Source: a virus
Direction: 5' to 3' (one strand)
DNA: 30,703 bases
Virus record (IMG/VR): IMGVR_UViG_3300044302_002162
Location: 1-30,703 of that record
Made by a program: the position numbers and the translations under genes
Notes under the pieces: generated by a model
Told to the model about the DNA's origin: nothing
Seen by the model: only the letters and a program-made list of their open reading frames with translations
The model's database searches: none
Part shown: in pieces, positions 10,601-16,084 of the stretch
Numbering within the stretch: position 1 is the first letter of the stretch
How the letters are laid out: each line of letters opens with the position of its first letter

Positions 10601-10810
10601 GGAATCGGTCGAGAGATTCCTTTCAACGTAAACAAGGAAATCGATGGCAGACGGCGTGATATGCAGGAGCAGTTCAAACGATTCGTGAAAACGCAATCCG
10701 CTACCATGCAGCCATACCGAGGTCGGAGACGAGAAGGACTGCCTGACTTGGAGCAAAGATGGGTAGATGAAGAGGGGAGGAGAACTCGAAGAATCGAGGG
10801 AGAAGATTAG
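4682..10810 (+). CDS. Giant virion protein (2042 aa), probable DNA-ejection protein
   Basis: ATG 4682 lies 2 bases after the previous TAA, with GGAG (in GGCGGAGTAACG) upstream. At 2042 residues it is the largest gene here. The N-terminus is Pro/Ser/Gln-rich and disordered-looking. A hydrophobic stretch at about 412-441 (SGVGVGAIIIGEP then LALLPFGLAAKG) could insert in a membrane. Residues about 450-1250 are charged and largely helical. Near 1490 is NPRYWTNNMMGDFSQMWEE and near 1690 is ARIVPFWRFWRLRLKQ. This pairing resembles the C-terminal region of very large phage proteins (large polyvalent protein families, LPD38-like), a resemblance I recall rather than searched. I see no lysozyme or RNA polymerase motif. 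Size and position match a gp16-type ejection protein. A large polyvalent protein acting on host defence is the alternative. Confidence 0.65.
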   Translation: MSTTEDTFSQEIVEGYEPPEKTEEQKKREQAIRDTAARFQERMQESLTPPRSRPSAPSPQPSLVAPSIRPQTSQWDFQTPGEEFVEREKKTFYPGLHEATSPNPALLDTPRATEEDERRESPLNFLQSEKPPEGWQPTPQDISRLMDEGLLHKDDVNKPEWVWMAGRASAERSRAPGGWFQKASGDALVEEVRSGESAIQKAIWGTVPMNSRVVRGDIVINTAKMYRDTHQIHRTKLLRELAEDRGMSFQQLSPEEQQEIEEKARRRTQLSVAVFMNSGTRMFYTDRFDRDITQEIKNSSGLTRIWKLLTSPTQYGAVGASFPDTQEGDIARMQATLSPGQLKTESFMSKFGRMSLSTLWSPMVFGGHEWMSEDYIDAVRAGDELILHIGDIAERIDGVGPGEETSTAAKWTSGVGVGAIIIGEPDILSLALLPFGLAAKGLRVAKAASIAGKARRSAETLRRLRQAVENGEELPEVAKRLGAYDEAVKQAVQLRALSEWNLNEVTRVRGTGGVEEAERLYQQADAAAKKADDLRDELATMSPELLGAETEARRALLEFQAAEEELFVAYARREMSEVQKNEFLQLFGLSPEEAARIQYRKDVPSFEQGARNAEKAAKEIRKRARALRKVKANKALLDTYDRKARELGSLLRTMEEGFYGVEEATTKGGKKLRAGWEVLTGEALPLGKISRTGEPFRIPVYGQQIRIPTERGGTALRVVEGIEIRGPKTKKLSDGPDNRIILKVRGPSGEIEEFVHPFRIKKQAAENLRTKILEFEETHKILTADGGLMDELTTLDRLAAQADEYAASLRIDGPAGLKLQEFEDTSQALIDASKRYKKAAKDAKLPEKNLEKLTKDHTGKGKALVRAELEALEKGNMRRVYADALEDTARGLDNFIDTGLKNIGIMGFKGPKQIAQSIKGLVKMSGDDLKTFGMKVSDRKVEEGYREILKKNSTFKAQEKGRKEAVVEFDADGIIRDLIPRMGGAENLYKFVQTPEGAGLLDLFEAGVRRKTTTVGLRGETASKVQQSIREAVRHGEARKLFTDDVVWGRAIHEAWRDLGLENRSTRLNRLKNMASYFPLVGKKFRGSFKNVGFRVGEYSKDVEEAFMATERLLNRGRMELLEIGRLEEFGDTPYERLSNWLDYQGEVRLREGTSQWSVATGLGTPYEKGALAILADRRIDPRTREIGAAELSQRARTHRRTLENLLRKSLGKTLDDGTEITQDFIDEAVEAAGEITEDLMALTPDGGVSGAPLSLTAVSRMWLPRGEGIDVTPEQGRLLMGLARKFLQSSNTFGPAKNALGEVVDAGFSEKMRKATFAILGRTESSFARANAFAAGGFQAAATMGTLSHRLGRASGLRISAEQATDINRIMMGDVENVKDMPAAMDALNRMGMPFTQKSVDRGVGSKISGSGGGVDLKTLVEVGSDPSTASFVPLNLLKELERKAGRLSKELESFSPSPRDASQLFYNRAVQGYLSLWRGSAVTGLWVPNPRYWTNNMMGDFSQMWEEVGFARAAQRSFINAPTNLPFVGRWLQTKTLYMAEKVAGKSGRGQALPGIIDTWTNPWLGRVFKGEKGQFVTKNGDIVTYDQARTWAIEDGISEAFVREELMDMYSRTAGDFDAMGTEMGKWWKNDGIYYHAAQTQERQRVALYLDMIQRGATRKEAAEATKRALYDWSHGIAEWEARTIARIVPFWRFWRLRLKQTEQSFIEPFVRPADEYAKKALRGNTRLARLRQQTVIFPSLPDFVYQDNPHAGMTENEKVDMLARQLYPTWADTKPKLGIVPWSPIRRMKYLERTGKEMTHGMITLPMGSSLDGFDMATALYTGMFMVANETAKTLKLPHAEFQAPGDVAARFFEPILGGMMPLPESAIRALMSDMNVDLDFQIRGADRYLSPEEEQTWKKFPDWMPVLGAEMQFDHEAGRYKVPQETYWAWRALPFTTTQIQPWIGAFSSPEWDEGLKQGLWAATKRLTGIGREIPFNVNKEIDGRRRDMQEQFKRFVKTQSATMQPYRGRRREGLPDLEQRWVDEEGRRTRRIEGED

Positions 10811-10815
10811 AATCC

Positions 10816-10844
10816 TCGACAAAAGAACTCGCACACAGTAAGAT
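10816..10844 (+). promoter_or_regulatory. Putative sigma70-type promoter for the decoration/tail genes
   Basis: TCGACA at 10816-10821 matches TTGACA at five of six bases. TAAGAT at 10839-10844 matches TATAAT at four of six. The spacer is exactly 17 bases. It sits in the only gap above 100 bases in the rightward block before 17.8 kb and would start transcription near 10851, just before the hairpin at 10853. Sequence match and placement only. Confidence 0.45.
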
Positions 10845-10852
10845 TCTAATAA

Positions 10853-10871
10853 CTTCCGCGAAGAGCGGGAG
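10853..10871 (+). promoter_or_regulatory. 5'-leader hairpin upstream of the decoration-like gene
   Basis: CTTCCGC (10853-10859) pairs with GCGGGAG (10865-10871), seven pairs including one G-U, around a GAAGA loop. No T-run follows, so it is not a typical terminator. If the promoter at 10816-10844 is used, the hairpin would lie at the very 5' end of the mRNA, a position that often protects transcripts of highly expressed virion genes. Confidence 0.45.
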
Positions 10872-10917
10872 TCCTCACTGAAGATAGTTAGAGAAGACTC
10901 TAAATAGGAGAGTAGAA

Positions 10918-11382
10918 ATGCCCGTCATGAAGCAGAAGTCCCTTCAGCCCGCGACCAATGTCCCTTATGCAGAGGGAATCATGGTGTTGAATAATACCGC
11001 CAATGATATCCCCGCAGGTCGAATGGTGACTTTTCAACGAGGAGCAAACACTGCCACGTCAGGTGCTGTCCTTACGGTTGAACTCGCAGATGCCTCGTCT
11101 GCTGCTCGGTCGAACCAGCCTCTTCTCATTGCTAAGCACATGATTCCTGTTGGGCGTCGAGGTGTTTGTCTGCCCTGGATGATGCTGACGGGACTCGACA
11201 CGTCCGCGCTTGCTCTTGGAGCTTCTGTTTATCTGGCTGCTACTGCTGGCGTGACTGCGGGACAGCCGAGAATCGCTGCTGGTGCGCCAGCCAACACTCG
11301 ATTTGTCGGGCTCGTGTTTGAAGTTTCCGCGACGACGGGACGTATCTTTCTCTGCCCCACGATGATGGCTGCTCAGAACTAA
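10918..11382 (+). CDS. Capsid decoration-like virion protein (154 aa)
   Basis: ATG 10918 follows AGGAG in AATAGGAGAGTAGAAATG. The 154-residue product is rich in Ala, Gly, Thr and Val, with short alternating hydrophobic stretches typical of small beta-barrel virion proteins. Segments such as GIMVLNNTANDIPAGRMVTF, LDTSALALGASVYLAATAG and RFVGLVFEVSATTGRIFL resemble the repeating pattern of phage head decoration or fibre-base proteins (DUF2190-like). That is a pattern match from memory, not a search. It is the first gene after a probable promoter and leader hairpin, consistent with high expression. The next gene follows after 12 bases. Confidence 0.5.
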   Translation: MPVMKQKSLQPATNVPYAEGIMVLNNTANDIPAGRMVTFQRGANTATSGAVLTVELADASSAARSNQPLLIAKHMIPVGRRGVCLPWMMLTGLDTSALALGASVYLAATAGVTAGQPRIAAGAPANTRFVGLVFEVSATTGRIFLCPTMMAAQN

Positions 11383-11394
11383 TAGGGGGCCTGA

Positions 11395-11748
11395 ATGGCT
11401 GGTGCAGTAAGCAGGAAAACCTGGGTACGAATCTCAGGCTCTCGGACTGGGAACGGCGAGATTTCTCTCGCCAATGTTCCTATTCGAGGATGGCTACGTC
11501 GTGTTCGATGCAGCGCGGCTGGCGGTGGTAATGTCACAGTTAGTCTCGATGAAGCCCAAGTTCCGGGCACATTTGGTGTGGTGTTGGCCTATGGAACCAC
11601 CGCAACTCCCCTCGATCAAGAAGAGGATCCGGGAGTGTTTTACCAAATCAACCCAACGGTAGTGGCAGGTAGTGTGGGAACACTGTTCTGTGAAGTTACC
11701 GGAGCCGGAGTTATCAGCGTCCAACTCGATATTGAGCCCGCCAATTAG
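11395..11748 (+). CDS. Small beta-rich virion protein (117 aa)
   Basis: ATG 11395 follows TAATAGGGGGCCTGA, a G-rich SD. The product is 117 residues, Gly/Val/Thr-rich and without charged clusters, signal or catalytic motif. Stretches such as GGGNVTVSLDEAQV and GAGVISVQLDIEPAN look like beta strands ending in an immunoglobulin- or jelly-roll-like fold. It sits 12 bases after the decoration-like gene and 8 bases before the next, so it is cotranscribed. Possibly a second decoration protein or a tail collar component. Family not recognised. Confidence 0.5.
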   Translation: MAGAVSRKTWVRISGSRTGNGEISLANVPIRGWLRRVRCSAAGGGNVTVSLDEAQVPGTFGVVLAYGTTATPLDQEEDPGVFYQINPTVVAGSVGTLFCEVTGAGVISVQLDIEPAN

Positions 11749-11756
11749 GGGGGCTC

Positions 11757-13358
11757 ATGGCAGAGGTCGGAGAGTTAGAGTGGTGGCAAAAGGAAGAAAA
11801 TAGAAAGTCGTTAGACGATCTCGGTCTTCCCCAACACCCTTTTATTTCAGAGCGAGCCCTCTACGATTTGGCTTCGATCTGGCAATTTCAGAATGAGTTT
11901 GGAGCGGAGGCTTTCTCTTCTCTTCCTGCGGATCCCGCAGAGAAGATGGAGATCATTCGATCCTATGGTCCGATGCGGATCGATTATGCTTTCCCAAACT
12001 ACTTGGAAATCAATCGAGAGGATGTCCAAGCTCTCCAAAGAGGAGAAGACCCTTTTCGAGGGGTTCCAGAACGAAAGCATGTCATAGATACGGAGTGGTT
12101 CAGCGAGGACAGAAAAGCTGAGGCCAGAGAGAGGATCGAGAGCACTGGAAGAGGATCATATAAAGACTTCGCAGCTTTGGGATTTACCCTCAACGATCTC
12201 GAAGACTTCAATGAAGAGACTGAAACCTTTCGCCTCAATCCGAACCCTCCTCCTACAGAAGAAGAGTATCGAGCGCCCCGACCTCTCTCTTTCGGATCGT
12301 GGGCAGACGAGACCGAAGACGAGAAGCAGCTTCGAGAAATGAGAGACCAGACTGAGGGATCTCTTCTCATGGACATGGCAGCCCAGAGCAGCATGCCCTG
12401 GGGGATAACTGCCGGTCTTCTCAGTGGCGCTTTCAGGAAGAGAAGAGGACAACAACTCCAAGCAAGAGAAGACAATCTGGCTGAGTTGAGAGGAGACCCC
12501 TACTATGATGTAGCAGCCGGACTCGCTAAAAAAGGTGTTCGAGAAGCCATGCGAAACATGGAGCCCCAAGCACTCCGGGCCGTCCTCGCTGCGGAAGATC
12601 CTGAGTCAGCAATGACTGAGAGATTTGGAGGGGGAAGCGGATCCGCAGGTGAAGCCGCGAGGATCGGAGAGCTACTCACTCCGAGTTATTTCCAAGTGCC
12701 AAACCTGTCAGAATACCGAAAAGAGCCAGGAGGATCCTTCGCAGAGTATCGAGACCTGACTGCAATGACCCTGGGCAGTGCTATAACTTACCCCTTTTCC
12801 TGGGCTCCAGGAGTTGGGATCTTGTCAGAAGAGGAAGATCTTCTTGAGCGGGGTGATCGAGAAGAGAGACGGAAGCTCATTCAAGCTCTTGCGGCAGCCG
12901 AGGCAAAACAGCAGTGGCTATATGAGGTTCAACGCAAACAGAACCGAATCAATCGAACTGCTCGCATGAGGGCAGCCGGGTTGATTACTGACGAAGAGAT
13001 GCACGAGAGAAATCTGCGAGACTTATATGGAATCTCCGCGACGACTTCCACAGAATCAGAAGCTCCCGCAGGAGTTGAAACTCCTTCGACAGCACCCGAA
13101 ACTCCAGCTTCGGCCCCGACTCCCACTCCGGCCCCGACTCCCGCTGTTGTTCCTGCAACACCTGCCGCTCCAGTAGCTCGACCTCCTGTTCAGGGAACAG
13201 AACCGACTACTCCCACAGTAACTCCCGAACAAAGAGACCCCTTCTCGAACGACTGGCTTCCCCAAGGAGTTTCTGCTCCAAAAGAAGAGCCCTTCCGCCC
13301 AAGATACCGTGACCGTTACACAGGAGAATGGATCTACCAGGAGAGTTCTGATGAGTAA
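11757..13358 (+). CDS. Virion-associated protein with Pro/Ala-rich C-terminal linker (533 aa)
   Basis: ATG 11757 follows TAGGGGGGCTC, where the previous TAG stop merges with the SD. Residues 1-420 are charged and helical with many Glu and Arg residues and a short Gly/Ala segment (PWGITAGLLSGAF). Residues about 425-505 are a low-complexity linker of Pro, Ala, Thr and Glu, including tandem APTPTP units. The C-terminus (RPRYRDRYTGEWIYQ) is aromatic and may be a docking peptide. No enzyme motif is visible. It overlaps the next gene in ATGAGTAA (8 bases), implying translational coupling. A scaffold, tail or internal virion role is possible; the family is not recognised. Confidence 0.5.
   Translation: MAEVGELEWWQKEENRKSLDDLGLPQHPFISERALYDLASIWQFQNEFGAEAFSSLPADPAEKMEIIRSYGPMRIDYAFPNYLEINREDVQALQRGEDPFRGVPERKHVIDTEWFSEDRKAEARERIESTGRGSYKDFAALGFTLNDLEDFNEETETFRLNPNPPPTEEEYRAPRPLSFGSWADETEDEKQLREMRDQTEGSLLMDMAAQSSMPWGITAGLLSGAFRKRRGQQLQAREDNLAELRGDPYYDVAAGLAKKGVREAMRNMEPQALRAVLAAEDPESAMTERFGGGSGSAGEAARIGELLTPSYFQVPNLSEYRKEPGGSFAEYRDLTAMTLGSAITYPFSWAPGVGILSEEEDLLERGDREERRKLIQALAAAEAKQQWLYEVQRKQNRINRTARMRAAGLITDEEMHERNLRDLYGISATTSTESEAPAGVETPSTAPETPASAPTPTPAPTPAVVPATPAAPVARPPVQGTEPTTPTVTPEQRDPFSNDWLPQGVSAPKEEPFRPRYRDRYTGEWIYQESSDE
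13111..13142 (+). repeat. 18-bp tandem repeat encoding a Pro/Ala/Thr linker
   Basis: CGGCCCCGACTCCC occurs at 13111-13124 and 13129-13142, giving an 18-base period within the Pro-rich tail of the 533-residue protein. It encodes APTPTPAPTP. The repeat is in frame, so copy-number changes would alter linker length without breaking the gene. Confidence 0.85.
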
Positions 13359-13689
13359 GAAAGGCAAAGACGACTCTTGCCCGAGCCATAACGGCTCGAA
13401 GAAACGAGACTACAAATGCGAGTACGAGGCAAATCACAAGTCGAAAGAAGCCAAAGAAAAGAGGAAAGAACGAAACGCTAATCGTCGAAAAGCAGAGAAA
13501 GAAGGAAAAGTCCACAAGGGAGATGGTAAGCACCTCCACTCCCCCTCCGGGCACAAGACGAAAGGAGCGAAAGTCGTCGTTCAAGAGGCAAAAGAAAACA
13601 ACAACTACTGGGATGACGGTCGGTCTGATATAAATACAATCAAGAAGAAGATCTCTGAGTCCCTGAAGGCCCACTGGAGAAAAGCATAA
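13351..13689 (+). CDS. Lysine-rich basic protein (112 aa)
   Basis: I chose ATG 13351 because CAGGAGAG precedes it and it overlaps the previous stop as ATGAGTAA; an upstream in-frame start would lie deep in the previous gene. The 112-residue product is strongly basic: about a quarter of residues are Lys, with the cluster KSKEAKEKRKERNANRRKAE and many His. Two Cys (SCPSH and YKCEY) near the N-terminus could bind metal together with nearby His. Such proteins often bind nucleic acid or sit inside capsids. It overlaps the next start by one base (TAATG). Function unknown. Confidence 0.6.
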   Translation: MSKKGKDDSCPSHNGSKKRDYKCEYEANHKSKEAKEKRKERNANRRKAEKEGKVHKGDGKHLHSPSGHKTKGAKVVVQEAKENNNYWDDGRSDINTIKKKISESLKAHWRKA

Positions 13690-13898
13690 TGGCAAGAACA
13701 GTACCAGCAACAGCCTCGACTCGCACGAAACCCACTGCTCCAGCGACAGGCGGTGGAGGCGGGGGAGAGGGAGACACTTCAGGCGTCACGATCTTTCAGA
13801 TTGAAGACTGGATCAGCGAGAATCTCGTAACCGCCGTAAACTTTGCTCCGGCTCCTGGCGCATTTCCTATTCTAAATTTCCACGCAAGCACAGGATAA
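13689..13898 (+). CDS. Small virion linker protein (69 aa)
   Basis: ATG 13689 shares its A with the preceding TAA, so translation is probably coupled. The 69-residue product has a Pro/Thr/Ala-rich N-terminus, a run of six glycines, and a conserved-looking C-terminal half (IFQIEDWISENLVTAVNFAP). It looks like a disordered tether followed by a short folded or docking segment. It is 3 bases upstream of the 363-residue putative fibre gene, so it may help attach or assemble that protein. Not recognised. Confidence 0.5.
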   Translation: MARTVPATASTRTKPTAPATGGGGGGEGDTSGVTIFQIEDWISENLVTAVNFAPAPGAFPILNFHASTG

Positions 13899-13901
13899 AT
13901 C

Positions 13902-14993
13902 ATGCCTCTTCCTACCCTCACTTGGTCAATGACCTCCAACACCGCTGTCGGAACTCCCGGCGATCCCGCGTCTCACATGACGGCAGTCAAAGATACAATC
14001 GGCAAGTGCTCGCACTGGGAAGTAGACGAGAGTCTGGTTTCAATTGCAGACCAACTCGCCCAGCGTGTCCTTGAAGTAAAGCCCACGGCGGCTACGGCAG
14101 GAGTCACGCACCAAAGGATTGCGATCTTTCACGCCAATAATGGCAATGGATCGACGCAAGGATCATCCCAGGACACCCTCAATCAAAGCTCAACGGGAGC
14201 GAAGAACAACGCTACCTCGGGCAACATGAAGCGCCGCATGGCTGTCAACTATAGCTTCGATGCCGGAGAGGCTTTCAATATCGCAGCGGGAGCAGGAAAG
14301 GCGAACTGGAAAAATCCATGGATGAATGGAAACGCTGCGGCAGACAACGCATATTTCAAAACTGAAGGATCAAACGCCGCCTCGGTGACGGGCTACTATG
14401 TCGCAGGGCGGGATTATAACAGTGCTCAAGTCACTCATATGATGTGCATCGAGTCTGCTGAAGTCCTCGCTCTCTTTATGTGGGTCGACGCTTCTACGGT
14501 TTATGTTGGATTTATTGCTGGGGCGATGGGAGTTACGCCAGACGGGAACACCCGGATTTATGGTCTTATGACCAGCGGAGACTCTAATATCAACAGCCAG
14601 ATGCACGCAGGAGGACAGCGATTTACAACCAGCGCGACACAGGGTGGTCCGAGCTATGCTCAGTTTGTTTGCTTTGATCCCTACCTGTCGAATGATCGAG
14701 TAATCCAAGCCTGGAGACAAGAGTCGAGCACCGTCGCCTCTCCAAACTACACAACTCCGTCGAATACTCGAGTCCACTTGCCGATTAGTTATAAGCGACT
14801 GAACTCCGCAGACGGAGCGGCTGACGTCACTGATGCTTTTTTCGGTTCCTTGCGGCAAATCCGAATCGGAGAAGATGCAATCAATCGAACCATCATTCGA
14901 ACTGAAGGAGCAAGCGGAGCCATCAAATCTTACTACTTCTGCCCCAGTAATGGTGCCGGAACCGCTGACGCCCTCGCTTTTGACCAAGGATAG
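13902..14993 (+). CDS. Putative tail/fibre-type virion protein (363 aa)
   Basis: ATG 13902 lies 3 bases after the previous TAA, with AGGA in ACAGGATAAATC. The 363-residue product is rich in Gly, Ser, Ala, Asn, Thr and aromatic residues, the usual composition of receptor-binding and fibre proteins. Features include GSTQGSSQDTLNQSS, a hydrophobic core AEVLALFMWVDASTVYVGFIAGAM and a C-terminal GSLRQIRIGEDAINR segment. No enzymatic motif is visible. It is the last large structural gene before the lysis cassette, the usual place for fibre or spike genes in podovirus-like layouts. Assignment rests on composition and position. Confidence 0.5.
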   Translation: MPLPTLTWSMTSNTAVGTPGDPASHMTAVKDTIGKCSHWEVDESLVSIADQLAQRVLEVKPTAATAGVTHQRIAIFHANNGNGSTQGSSQDTLNQSSTGAKNNATSGNMKRRMAVNYSFDAGEAFNIAAGAGKANWKNPWMNGNAAADNAYFKTEGSNAASVTGYYVAGRDYNSAQVTHMMCIESAEVLALFMWVDASTVYVGFIAGAMGVTPDGNTRIYGLMTSGDSNINSQMHAGGQRFTTSATQGGPSYAQFVCFDPYLSNDRVIQAWRQESSTVASPNYTTPSNTRVHLPISYKRLNSADGAADVTDAFFGSLRQIRIGEDAINRTIIRTEGASGAIKSYYFCPSNGAGTADALAFDQG

Positions 14994-14996
14994 AAA

Positions 14997-15185
14997 ATGG
15001 CCTCTTATGGAACACAACAAAGAGACACTCTTACTCGAACGCACCACAAGGCCAACATTCGAGAGGCGGTAGCCTACATGGATGTTATTGAAGTTCTTGA
15101 AGAACTTATCGATGATGCTTGGAACCCGAAAGAACTAAAGAAAGTAATCGAAAAAGAGAAGTTCTCGAAATCGAGAAGCGAATAG
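14997..15185 (+). CDS. Small acidic/helical protein (62 aa)
   Basis: ATG 14997 follows GGATAGAAA, only 3 bases after the previous stop, so it is probably coupled. The 62-residue product has a Thr/His/Arg-rich first third and a helical body (VIEVLEELIDDAWNPKELKKVIEKEKF). No membrane segment or Cys is present. It immediately precedes the two small membrane proteins of the lysis cassette. Function unknown. Confidence 0.55.
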   Translation: MASYGTQQRDTLTRTHHKANIREAVAYMDVIEVLEELIDDAWNPKELKKVIEKEKFSKSRSE

Positions 15186-15195
15186 TGGGGGGTAA

Positions 15196-15387
15196 ATGGA
15201 ACAGCGTGTTCGAAAACTTGAAACAGACGTAGCCGTCCTGGGCCAACGAACGGACACGGTAGAGGGAGAAGTGTCCTCAATTCGCCAGGACATCCAAGGG
15301 ATCAAGAAAGAGATTCACAAAGCCCAGGGGTTGATCCTCGCAACTGTAGTCATCATGCAGTGCATTGCGATCTTCATGGAGGGGTGA
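15196..15387 (+). CDS. XhlA-like coiled-coil/transmembrane protein, lysis cassette (63 aa)
   Basis: ATG 15196 follows a G-run (GTGGGGGGTAA). Residues 1-42 form a heptad coiled coil (VRKLETDVAVLGQRTDTVEGEV), and residues about 44-61 form one hydrophobic segment (GLILATVVIMQCIAIFM). This arrangement, an N-terminal coiled coil with a single C-terminal membrane helix in about 60-90 residues, is that of haemolysin XhlA-family proteins, which sit next to phage holins and assist lysis. It ends in TGA directly abutting the ATG of the next membrane protein. Holin accessory is the likely role; it could itself be the holin. Confidence 0.6.
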   Translation: MEQRVRKLETDVAVLGQRTDTVEGEVSSIRQDIQGIKKEIHKAQGLILATVVIMQCIAIFMEG

Positions 15388-15546
15388 ATGGAATCGGAGT
15401 TCGTCGCGCACCTCTTAGACCTGGGCATGACTGGTATGTTCGTCGGGTATCTCATCTACCAGAATAAAAAGATGGGACTCCAACTCACTGCCATGACAAA
15501 GAAATATGAAGAGCTTTTCGAACGTGTACTGAAGGCGGTCGAATAA
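15388..15546 (+). CDS. Tiny N-terminal-anchored membrane protein, holin candidate (52 aa)
   Basis: ATG 15388 directly follows the TGA of the XhlA-like gene, with GGAGGGG just before it (SD inside the previous gene). The frame runs 52 codons to TAA 15544-15546. Residues about 5-24 (FVAHLLDLGMTGMFVGYLIY) are a membrane segment, and residues 25-52 are charged and helical (TKKYEELFERVLKAVE). The topology is the mirror of its neighbour: membrane helix first, amphipathic tail second, as in BhlA/UviB-like small holin or bacteriocin-release proteins. Function inferred from size, topology and position. Confidence 0.6.
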   Translation: MESEFVAHLLDLGMTGMFVGYLIYQNKKMGLQLTAMTKKYEELFERVLKAVE

Positions 15547-15586
15547 ATAATCGCATCCCAACTATAGCGATTTCCAAGGAACAGGC

Positions 15587-16075
15587 ATGGCACACTTCTC
15601 TCTCGACGAGTTTGTTGGAGCAATCCAAGAAGCCGTCGTCAAATCAACAGATATAGCAGAGCAGCACGAACTCAATCATATTCAGCAGGAAGAATACTGG
15701 ATTGATACAGGAGAGAAAGACAAAGACGGAGAGCCTATCTTCCGTCCTCGAATGGTGACAGTTCGTCTCCCTATTTGGGACGAGGGCAAACAAGTCCAGA
15801 AGGACATCCAAGTTCCAATGCAAACCCTCGTCACCGGGCAATCTCTCGCCATCGAAGAACTAACAGTTCAGATGGATGTCGAGCTTCAAGGAATGGAAGA
15901 TGGAGCAGATTTAGGATGTACCCATAGGAAACTGAAGATAAATCCTTCGATTGGGGGAAATGGGTGGTTCGCTAAAAAGAGAAATACTGCTAAGATTTCA
16001 ATCACTTTCAAGGGGCAAGACCCCCCAGAAGGTTATGCAAGGATTGACAACCAACTCATCAAACTACTTCCGTAG
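15587..16075 (+). CDS. DUF2589-like protein, copy 1 (162 aa)
   Basis: ATG 15587 follows CAAGGAACAGGC. The 162-residue product starts with a helical segment (LDEFVGAIQEAVVKSTDIAEQHE) followed by a beta-rich part with VQKDIQVPMQTLVTGQSLAIEELTVQ and VELQ. The phrase 'v-vPl-sLv---sL-i-e--v-f' is characteristic of DUF2589, a bacterial and phage family with no known function. The C-terminal part (NTAKISITFKGQDPPEGYARI) matches the family's closing strands. It is followed at 9 bases by a second member, with TAGGAG as stop/SD fusion. Family assignment is from remembered pattern. No membrane segment or catalytic residue is visible. Confidence 0.62.
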   Translation: MAHFSLDEFVGAIQEAVVKSTDIAEQHELNHIQQEEYWIDTGEKDKDGEPIFRPRMVTVRLPIWDEGKQVQKDIQVPMQTLVTGQSLAIEELTVQMDVELQGMEDGADLGCTHRKLKINPSIGGNGWFAKKRNTAKISITFKGQDPPEGYARIDNQLIKLLP

Positions 16076-16084
16076 GAGAGAACA

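Noticed and set aside
4682-10810. Virion RNA polymerase (N4-like)
   Set aside because: No T7-like RNA polymerase motif (such as the DxxGR or catalytic Lys/Tyr region) could be found by reading the 2,042 residues.
11757-13689. Programmed frameshift joining the 533- and 112-residue genes
   Set aside because: The 8-base ATGAGTAA overlap has its own SD (CAGGAGAG) and no slippery heptamer is evident, so ordinary translational coupling explains it.
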